Assembly (NCBI GenBank): GCA_945952175.1
Contig: CAMFHW010000332.1
Location: 1 to 5,190 of the forward strand
Source: an uncultured Phenylobacterium sp.
GTDB taxonomy: Bacteria > Pseudomonadota > Alphaproteobacteria > Caulobacterales > Caulobacteraceae
Reading direction: 5' to 3'
Length of the DNA stretch: 5,190 nucleotides
This document shows, one piece after another, positions 1 through 5,190 of the stretch. Positions within the stretch are counted from its first letter, which is position 1; each line of letters opens with the position of its first letter. Made by a program: the position numbers and the translations under genes. The notes beneath the pieces were generated by a model. It searched no databases. It was not told where the DNA came from and saw nothing but the letters and a program-made list of their open reading frames with translations.

Positions 1-1508
<1,508 letters not shown>

Positions 1509-1510
1509 TC

Positions 1511-1543
1511 CCCCTCACCTAGCCTCTCCCCCTCAAGGGAGAG
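1511..1543. repeat. C-rich hairpin just after uvrA, possible dispersed repeat or weak terminator
   Basis: CTCTCCC (1524-1530) and GGGAGAG (1537-1543) form a perfect 7-bp stem around the 6-base loop CCTCAA, starting 15 bases after the uvrA stop. The flanking CCCCTCACCTAG followed by a CTCTCCC/GGGAGAG hairpin resembles intergenic hairpin elements that I recall being scattered through Caulobacterales and related genomes; this is from memory and unchecked. No T-run follows the stem, so it is not a classical intrinsic terminator, although it could stabilise the 3' end of the uvrA mRNA. Confidence 0.4.
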
Positions 1544-1562
1544 AGGAATGGGCGGAGGCGCT

Positions 1563-1609
1563 TCCCTCAAACAGTTGTTCGAAATAACGTCGGTCCATTC
1601 TTTGAGGGA
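1563..1609. repeat. 9-bp inverted repeat in the GST leader
   Basis: TCCCTCAAA (1563-1571) is an exact reverse complement of TTTGAGGGA (1601-1609), with 29 bases between. The right arm ends three bases before the GGAGA ribosome binding site of the GST gene. The core CCCTCAA also occurs at 1530-1536, inside the preceding hairpin loop, so two upstream copies could compete for one TTGAGGG downstream. Folding and any regulatory role are inference. Confidence 0.4.
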
Positions 1610-1611
1610 TT

Positions 1612-1616
1612 GGAGA
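1612..1616 (+). promoter_or_regulatory. Ribosome binding site of the GST gene
   Basis: GGAGA lies six bases before the ATG at 1623 and matches the Shine-Dalgarno core at good spacing. It supports ATG 1623 over the in-frame ATG at 1548, which would add 25 residues that do not resemble a GST N-terminus. Confidence 0.6.
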
Positions 1617-1622
1617 CGGCCC

Positions 1623-2234
1623 ATGATTCTTTACGGCGCGCCCATGCCGGCGCCGAACCCGCGCCGCGTGCGCATCTTCCTGGCGGAGAAGGGGATCGAG
1701 CTTCCCGAGACGCCGGTGAACCTGATGACGCGGGAGCACAAGTCGCCGGAGTACCGGGCCAAGAACTCGATGGGCCAGATCCCGACCCTGGAGTTGGACG
1801 ACGGGACCTGCATCTCCGAGACGGTGGCGATCTGCCGCTATTTCGAGGAGCTGCACCCCAACCCGCCGATGTTCGGGACGACGGCGGTCGAGCGGGCCCT
1901 GGTCGACCAGTGGATCCGGCGCGTGGAGTTCGCGGTGATGATGCCGGTCGGCCAGTTCTGGCGGCACGCGCACCCGCGCACGGCGGCGCTCCTGACCCAG
2001 TACAAGGACTTCGGCGAGAGCAACAAGGCGACCTATCAGGGGGCGCAAAAGTACATGGACCGCGAGCTGGCGGGGCGCGACTTCCTGGTCGGCGACACCC
2101 CGACCATGGCCGACATCTGCCTGTTGTCGACGGTCGACTTCGCCGAATGGATCGGCCTGCCGGTCGAGGACGAGTTCGAGCGCCTGGTCGCCTGGCGCGC
2201 GCGGATGAAGGCGCGGCCGAGCGCGAACGCTTAG
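1623..2234 (+). CDS. Glutathione S-transferase family protein
   Basis: A 203-residue soluble protein of normal bacterial GST length. The N-terminal thioredoxin-like domain (about 1-78) begins MILYGAPMPAPNPRRVRIFL and carries the cis-proline loop GQIPTLE (P54), which binds the glutathione backbone, then E66-T67 in the position of the usual Glu-Ser pair that holds the gamma-glutamyl group. The all-helical C-terminal domain (about 88-200) has DFLVGDTPTMAD (153-164), containing the N-capping box T161-x-x-D164 needed for folding. The family conjugates or reduces electrophiles with glutathione in the cytoplasm; the substrate here cannot be told. The usual catalytic Ser, Cys or Tyr after strand 1 is not evident: the loop reads A6-P-M-P-A-P-N12-P, though Y4 is near. 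The start is set by the GGAGA site six bases upstream and by the family-typical N-terminus. It may have its own promoter, since 114 bases separate it from uvrA, and it runs toward the membrane gene on the other strand. The family is clear; the class is not. Confidence 0.93.
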   Translation: MILYGAPMPAPNPRRVRIFLAEKGIELPETPVNLMTREHKSPEYRAKNSMGQIPTLELDDGTCISETVAICRYFEELHPNPPMFGTTAVERALVDQWIRRVEFAVMMPVGQFWRHAHPRTAALLTQYKDFGESNKATYQGAQKYMDRELAGRDFLVGDTPTMADICLLSTVDFAEWIGLPVEDEFERLVAWRARMKARPSANA

Positions 2235-2251
2235 GAGCCCTGGCGCCTAAG
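2230..2251. terminator. Imperfect hairpin spanning both convergent stop codons
   Basis: CTTAGG (2230-2235) pairs with CCTAAG (2246-2251); inside, GC (2237-2238) can pair with GC (2243-2244) after one A/G mismatch. The arms contain the TAG stop of the GST gene and, on the other strand, the TAG stop of the membrane protein gene. A structure shared by two convergent genes could end transcription in both directions, but there is no T-run on either side and the stem is short, so this is a weak call. Confidence 0.25.
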
Positions 2252-3131
2252 GGGTTCCGGCCGCCGGCGTGAGCGCGGCGGCCAACTTCTCGTCCGTCTC
2301 GCCGCGCAGCTCGCGATAGGCCTCGGCGAGCGGCGAATAGAGCAGGACGATCTGCAGGGCCGGCAGCAGGAGCTGGATCGCCGCCGTCACAAGGAAGGCG
2401 AAGAGGGCCAGGGGCTGGACGGCGGTGGGATGGGCGATCATGTCCTGGCCGCCGGCCATGGCCACGAACACCGCGCTGACGATGGTGAAGACCAGCCAGA
2501 CCATCAGGTAGAAGATCACCGCCAGCACGGCCATGCCGAGCAGCGACCAGAAGTGGCCGCGGGTCAGGCGCCAGGAATCGGCGATGGCGATGCGGCGCTC
2601 GGCGAAGGTCATGGGGGTGGCCAGGAACAGGCGCACGCCGATCCAGATCACCGCCCCGGCCAGGACGAAGCCGGCCAGGATGCCGGGAATGCCGCCCAGC
2701 GCCGCGTCGACCGCGCGGACGAAGACCGCGCTGAAGACGCCGATGCCGGCCAGGAGCGCGTTGACGACGCTGAGCCGGATCTCGTCGGCGCCGAACTTCA
2801 GATAGGCCAGGCCCTTTTCGTGCGGCCGCAGGACGGCGCGGCAGATGGCGGCGGTGAGCGTCGACCAGACCAGGATCGCCACAACCAGGGTGAGCACGAA
2901 GGACGGCCAGGAGTGCTCCAGGATGCTGGAATAGGCGGCGACGTCGCCGGACAGCACGCCGTTGCTCTTGGCGTAGGCCACGAAGGCCGGGCCAAGTCCG
3001 ATCAGCATGACCAGGAAGGTCGCCATGAGGCCCAGGAAGAAGAAAACGCTCCACGCGAGGACCTGGACCGGCCGATCGCGGACGAGTGTGAAGCCTTCCA
3101 GCGCCGATTCACTCGGCGAAAACCTAGTCAT
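2247..3131 (-). CDS. Six-helix integral membrane protein of unknown function
   Basis: A 294-residue, strongly hydrophobic protein. After a polar N-terminus (about 1-22, MTRFSPSESALEGFTLVRDR), hydrophobic segments lie at about 24-50, 74-98, 120-138, 146-170, 193-224 and 240-266, suggesting six inner-membrane helices, followed by a hydrophilic tail (267-294) rich in Ala, Glu and Arg. There is no cleavable signal peptide and no recognisable catalytic motif. The stretch from about 163 to 199, with RLFLATPMTFAERR, then SWRLTRGHFWSLLG before a helix, resembles the repeated pattern in bacterial membrane proteins related to the glycerophosphodiester phosphodiesterase membrane domain and similar DUF families; this is pattern memory, and function is unknown. 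I chose ATG at 3131 (MTRFSP) because AGGTAGGG precedes it; a TTG nine codons upstream (3158) is possible but less likely. It is transcribed divergently from trmFO and convergently with the GST. A + strand open frame over most of this stretch is a GC-driven shadow. Confidence 0.88.
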   Translation of the reverse strand: MTRFSPSESALEGFTLVRDRPVQVLAWSVFFFLGLMATFLVMLIGLGPAFVAYAKSNGVLSGDVAAYSSILEHSWPSFVLTLVVAILVWSTLTAAICRAVLRPHEKGLAYLKFGADEIRLSVVNALLAGIGVFSAVFVRAVDAALGGIPGILAGFVLAGAVIWIGVRLFLATPMTFAERRIAIADSWRLTRGHFWSLLGMAVLAVIFYLMVWLVFTIVSAVFVAMAGGQDMIAHPTAVQPLALFAFLVTAAIQLLLPALQIVLLYSPLAEAYRELRGETDEKLAAALTPAAGTP

Positions 3132-3133
3132 TT

Positions 3134-3141
3134 CCCTACCT
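3134..3141 (-). promoter_or_regulatory. Ribosome binding site of the membrane protein gene
   Basis: On the minus strand the bases before the ATG at 3131 read AGGTAGGGAA. The AGG lies seven bases from the start codon, and a second purine run, GGG, lies two bases away. This favours ATG 3131 over the TTG further upstream. Confidence 0.45.
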
Positions 3142-3149
3142 GGGCCGGT

Positions 3150-3163
3150 TGCTCTCAAGAGCA
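3150..3163. promoter_or_regulatory. Near-perfect palindrome upstream of the membrane protein gene, candidate operator
   Basis: TGCTCT (3150-3155), a two-base centre CA, and AGAGCA (3158-3163) form an inverted repeat with exact 6-bp arms, 18 bases upstream of the ATG at 3131 in the divergent intergenic region. The size suits a small dimeric repressor site. The two-base centre is too tight for a good RNA hairpin, so a DNA-binding role is more plausible if it has a role at all. No regulator is encoded in the window. Confidence 0.35.
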
Positions 3164-3249
3164 GAACGAGTCGGCCACCCCTTTGGTCCCAATTTGGGGG
3201 TTCGATTGTGTCGCCCGCAAGGGCCGGCTCGCGATCCTTGGCGATCGTT

Positions 3250-3257
3250 GCTAGTTA
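3250..3257 (+). promoter_or_regulatory. Possible -10 element for trmFO (leaderless candidate)
   Basis: GCTAGTTA matches five of seven specified positions of the Caulobacter housekeeping -10 consensus GCTANAWC as I recall it. It ends seven bases before the trmFO ATG, so transcription would begin at or next to the start codon. TTGGCG at 3238-3243 looks like a -35 box but is only six bases away, far too close to work with this -10; no good -35 lies at the right distance. Weak call. Confidence 0.25.
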
Positions 3258-3264
3258 GTCACGC

Positions 3265-4665
3265 ATGACGACATCCCCTGTTCACGTGATCGGCGGCGGC
3301 CTGGCCGGATCGGAGGCCGCCTGGCAGATCGCCGAGGCCGGTGTGCCCGTGGTGCTGCACGAGATGCGGCCCGTGCGGCGCACCGACGCCCACCAGACCG
3401 ACGGCCTGGCCGAGCTGGTCTGCTCCAACTCATTCCGCGCCGACGACTGGACCGGCAACGCCGTGGGCCTGCTGCACGCGGAGATGCGGCGGTTGGGCTC
3501 GATCATCATGTCGGCGGGCGACGCTCACCAGGTGCCGGCCGGCGGCGCCCTGGCGGTGGACCGAGACGGCTTCTCCCAGGCCGTGACCGCGCGGCTGGAG
3601 GCGCACCCGAACGTCACTATAGCCCGCGAGGAGATCGCGGGCCTGCCGCCGGCCGACTGGGACAGCGTGGTGGTGGCGACGGGCCCCCTCACCTCGCCGG
3701 CCCTGGCCGACGCGGTGCTGGAGCTGACCGGCGAGGGCCAGCTGTCGTTCTTCGACGCCATCGCGCCGATCGTGAACTTCGAGACCATCGACATGGACGT
3801 GGCCTGGCGGCAGTCGCGCTACGACAAGGAAGGCCCGGGCGGCGACAAGGCGGCCTATATCAACTGCCCGATGGACAAGGCCCAGTACGAGGCCTTCATC
3901 GACGCCCTGCTGGCGGGGCCGAAGTCCGAGTTCAAGGACTGGGAAAACGTGCCCTATTTCGACGGCTGCCTGCCGATCGAGGTGATGGCGGAGCGCGGGC
4001 GCGAGACCCTACGGCACGGGCCGATGAAGCCGGTGGGCCTGACCAACGCCCATAAGCCGGAGGAGAAGGCCTACGCCGTCGTGCAGCTGCGCCAGGACAA
4101 TGCGCTGGGCACCCTGTGGAACATGGTCGGCTTCCAGACCAAGCTGAAGCACGGGGCGCAGACCGAGATCTTCCGCACCATTCCGGGGCTGGAGAAGGCG
4201 GTGTTCGCCAGGCTCGGCGGCCTGCACCGCAACACCTTCCTGAACAGCCCGCGCCTCCTGGACGGCCAGCTGCGGCTGAAGGCCATGCCGCGCCTGCGCT
4301 TCGCCGGCCAGGTGACCGGGGTCGAGGGCTATGTCGAGAGCGCGGCGGTCGGCCTGCTGGCGGGCCGGTTCGCGGCGGCCGAGCGGCTGGGCCGCCCGAT
4401 CGAGGCGCCGCCGGCCACGACCGCCCTGGGCGCCTTGATCGGCCACATCACCGGCGGGCATCTGGAAGGTGGGAACGTCAGATTCCAGCCGAAGAACATC
4501 AATTACTGCCTGCTTCCGCCGTTGGAGGTGGCCAAGCGCGACGCCGAGGGCCGCCGCCTGGGCGCCAAGGAGAAGGGCCGCAACAAGAAGCGGGCTGTGG
4601 GCGAGCGCGCCCTGGCCGATCTCGACGCCTGGCTGGCCGGCCCGCCGGCGCTCGCGGCGGAATAG
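3265..4665 (+). CDS. trmFO: Methylenetetrahydrofolate--tRNA-(uracil-5-)-methyltransferase (FAD-dependent)
   Basis: TrmFO (formerly Gid) makes 5-methyluridine at position 54 in the T-loop of tRNAs, using 5,10-methylene-THF as carbon donor and FADH2 as reductant, in the cytoplasm. The 466-residue protein is slightly longer than the Bacillus enzyme (about 435). It opens with a dinucleotide-binding Rossmann motif, VIGGGLAGSEAA (8-19), followed by the family block ELVCSNSFRADD (50-61). C53 and C235 (in FDGCLPIEV) sit where the two catalytic cysteines of the B. subtilis enzyme are (C53 and C226 there). The late FAD block FAGQVTGVEGYVESAAVGLLAG (346-367) and the FQPKNINYCLLPP segment (407-419) are also typical. 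A basic stretch at about 429-443 may help bind tRNA. ATG 3265 is the only reasonable start: an in-frame TAG lies at 3256-3258. No Shine-Dalgarno is visible, so the mRNA may be leaderless. Identification is secure. Confidence 0.97.
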   Translation: MTTSPVHVIGGGLAGSEAAWQIAEAGVPVVLHEMRPVRRTDAHQTDGLAELVCSNSFRADDWTGNAVGLLHAEMRRLGSIIMSAGDAHQVPAGGALAVDRDGFSQAVTARLEAHPNVTIAREEIAGLPPADWDSVVVATGPLTSPALADAVLELTGEGQLSFFDAIAPIVNFETIDMDVAWRQSRYDKEGPGGDKAAYINCPMDKAQYEAFIDALLAGPKSEFKDWENVPYFDGCLPIEVMAERGRETLRHGPMKPVGLTNAHKPEEKAYAVVQLRQDNALGTLWNMVGFQTKLKHGAQTEIFRTIPGLEKAVFARLGGLHRNTFLNSPRLLDGQLRLKAMPRLRFAGQVTGVEGYVESAAVGLLAGRFAAAERLGRPIEAPPATTALGALIGHITGGHLEGGNVRFQPKNINYCLLPPLEVAKRDAEGRRLGAKEKGRNKKRAVGERALADLDAWLAGPPALAAE

Positions 4666-4670
4666 CCGAG

Positions 4671-5171
4671 ATGCGGCAGGCGCAGGCGGCCCTGGGCTCC
4701 CTCGCCTTCCTGATCCTTGCGCCGGGGACCGTGGCCGGGCTGGTCCCGTGGTGGCTGACGGGATGGCGGCTGGGCCCGGCCCTGTTCGGGTTCGAGCCGC
4801 TGCGGTGGCTAGGCGGCGTGCTGGTCGGACTGTCGCTGGCGCTGCTGCTGGAGTGCTTCGGCCGCTTCGCCTGGCTGGGCCGCGGCACGCCGGCCCCGGT
4901 GGCGCCGACCGAGCGGCTGGTGGTCTCCGGTCCCTACCGGCGGGTGCGCAACCCCATGTACGTCGCGGTGACCGGCCTGATCCTGGGCCAGGTGCTGATG
5001 TTCCAGAGCGCGGCGTTGCTGGTCTATGCGGCGGCGATCGTCGCGGCCTTCCACGCCTTCGTGCTGGCCTATGAGGAGCCGACCCTGAAGCGGCAGTTCC
5101 CGGCGGACTATCCGGCCTATTTCGCGAATGTGCCGCGATGGGTCCCGCGGCTGAGGGCGTGGAGGCCGTAG
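4671..5171 (+). CDS. Membrane methyltransferase of the isoprenylcysteine/phospholipid methyltransferase type
   Basis: A 166-residue integral membrane protein. Hydrophobic helices lie at about 7-29, 46-66 and 97-133; the last is long enough to be a helical hairpin. The family signature is clear: SGPYRRVRNPMYVA (86-99), then after the last helix YEEPTLKRQF (134-143) with E135-E136, and DYPAYFANVPRWVPRL (146-161). In ICMT and PEMT proteins these parts form the S-adenosylmethionine site at the membrane face. Bacterial members methylate lipids or unknown small acceptors; the substrate here cannot be predicted, and protein prenylcysteine is unlikely in bacteria. The ATG is five bases after the trmFO stop, and no strong Shine-Dalgarno is seen (only GGCGGA within the end of trmFO), so translation is probably coupled to trmFO. 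The upstream continuation of this frame, inside trmFO, is a shadow. Family sure, substrate unknown. Confidence 0.9.
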   Translation: MRQAQAALGSLAFLILAPGTVAGLVPWWLTGWRLGPALFGFEPLRWLGGVLVGLSLALLLECFGRFAWLGRGTPAPVAPTERLVVSGPYRRVRNPMYVAVTGLILGQVLMFQSAALLVYAAAIVAAFHAFVLAYEEPTLKRQFPADYPAYFANVPRWVPRLRAWRP

Positions 5172-5190
5172 CCCAATCTGCAGCCGCTCA

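Noticed and set aside
1574..1590. Alphaproteobacterial SOS box (GTTC-N7-GTTC) near GTTGTTCGAAATAAC
   Set aside because: There is one GTTC at 1577-1580, but the second half-site is absent seven bases on. The symmetry around TTCGAA does not extend in register.
1548..1622. Upstream ATG start for the GST
   Set aside because: The 25 extra residues are unlike GST N-termini, and the GGAGA at 1612-1616 is well placed for ATG 1623.
1567..3054. Long minus-strand open frame (495 codons) across the GST and membrane genes
   Set aside because: It runs antisense to the GST and in another frame through the membrane protein gene. The product is Arg/Pro/Gly/Ala low-complexity, as expected of a GC-rich shadow frame, while the genes it crosses have clear family or membrane character.
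3190..3216. tRNA T-arm-like GGGGGTTCGATT
   Set aside because: GGTTCGATT looks like a T-loop, but the following GTGTCGC does not pair with the preceding GGGGG, and no acceptor or anticodon stem can be built around it.
2430..3254. Plus-strand open frame (274 codons) opposite the membrane protein gene
   Set aside because: The product is rich in Asp, Gly, His and Gln with no domain. It mirrors the hydrophobic codons of the real gene on the other strand.
4116..4670. 5' extension of the membrane methyltransferase frame inside trmFO
   Set aside because: The extension is Arg/Gly/Pro-rich and overlaps the secure trmFO coding sequence. The methyltransferase family begins near ATG 4671.

Overview
This is a GC-rich window with dense, codon-biased genes. 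Its composition and protein character (UvrA with a GVSGGGKST Walker A, a folate-type TrmFO, many small membrane proteins) suggest an alphaproteobacterium, most likely Caulobacteraceae (Caulobacter or Phenylobacterium). That assignment is inference from sequence style, not from a database match.

Layout, left to right. (1) 1-1508, + strand: the C-terminal half of uvrA, the DNA-damage recognition ATPase of nucleotide excision repair; its N-terminal half lies outside the window. (2) 1509-1622: a short intergenic stretch with a C-rich hairpin and a second inverted repeat, leading to a ribosome binding site. (3) 1623-2234, + strand: a glutathione S-transferase-like protein. (4) 2247-3131, - strand, convergent with the GST and only 12 bases from it: a six-helix integral membrane protein of unknown function. 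(5) 3132-3264: a 133-base divergent intergenic region with a short palindrome and a possible promoter element. (6) 3265-4665, + strand: trmFO, the folate/FAD-dependent tRNA m5U54 methyltransferase. (7) 4671-5171, + strand, 5 bases behind trmFO: a small membrane methyltransferase of the isoprenylcysteine/phospholipid methyltransferase type. The last 19 bases (5172-5190) hold nothing I can identify.

How the genes relate: uvrA and trmFO are housekeeping genes for DNA repair and tRNA modification. The GST may act in detoxification, but nothing ties it mechanistically to uvrA. trmFO and the small methyltransferase are probably co-transcribed, but they use different methyl donors (methylene-THF, and presumably SAM), so the link looks positional rather than a shared pathway. 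I found no tRNA, rRNA, CRISPR array, insertion sequence, prophage or toxin/defence cassette. I see no convincing new multi-gene system; the observations worth a second look are small regulatory structures and two poorly characterised proteins.
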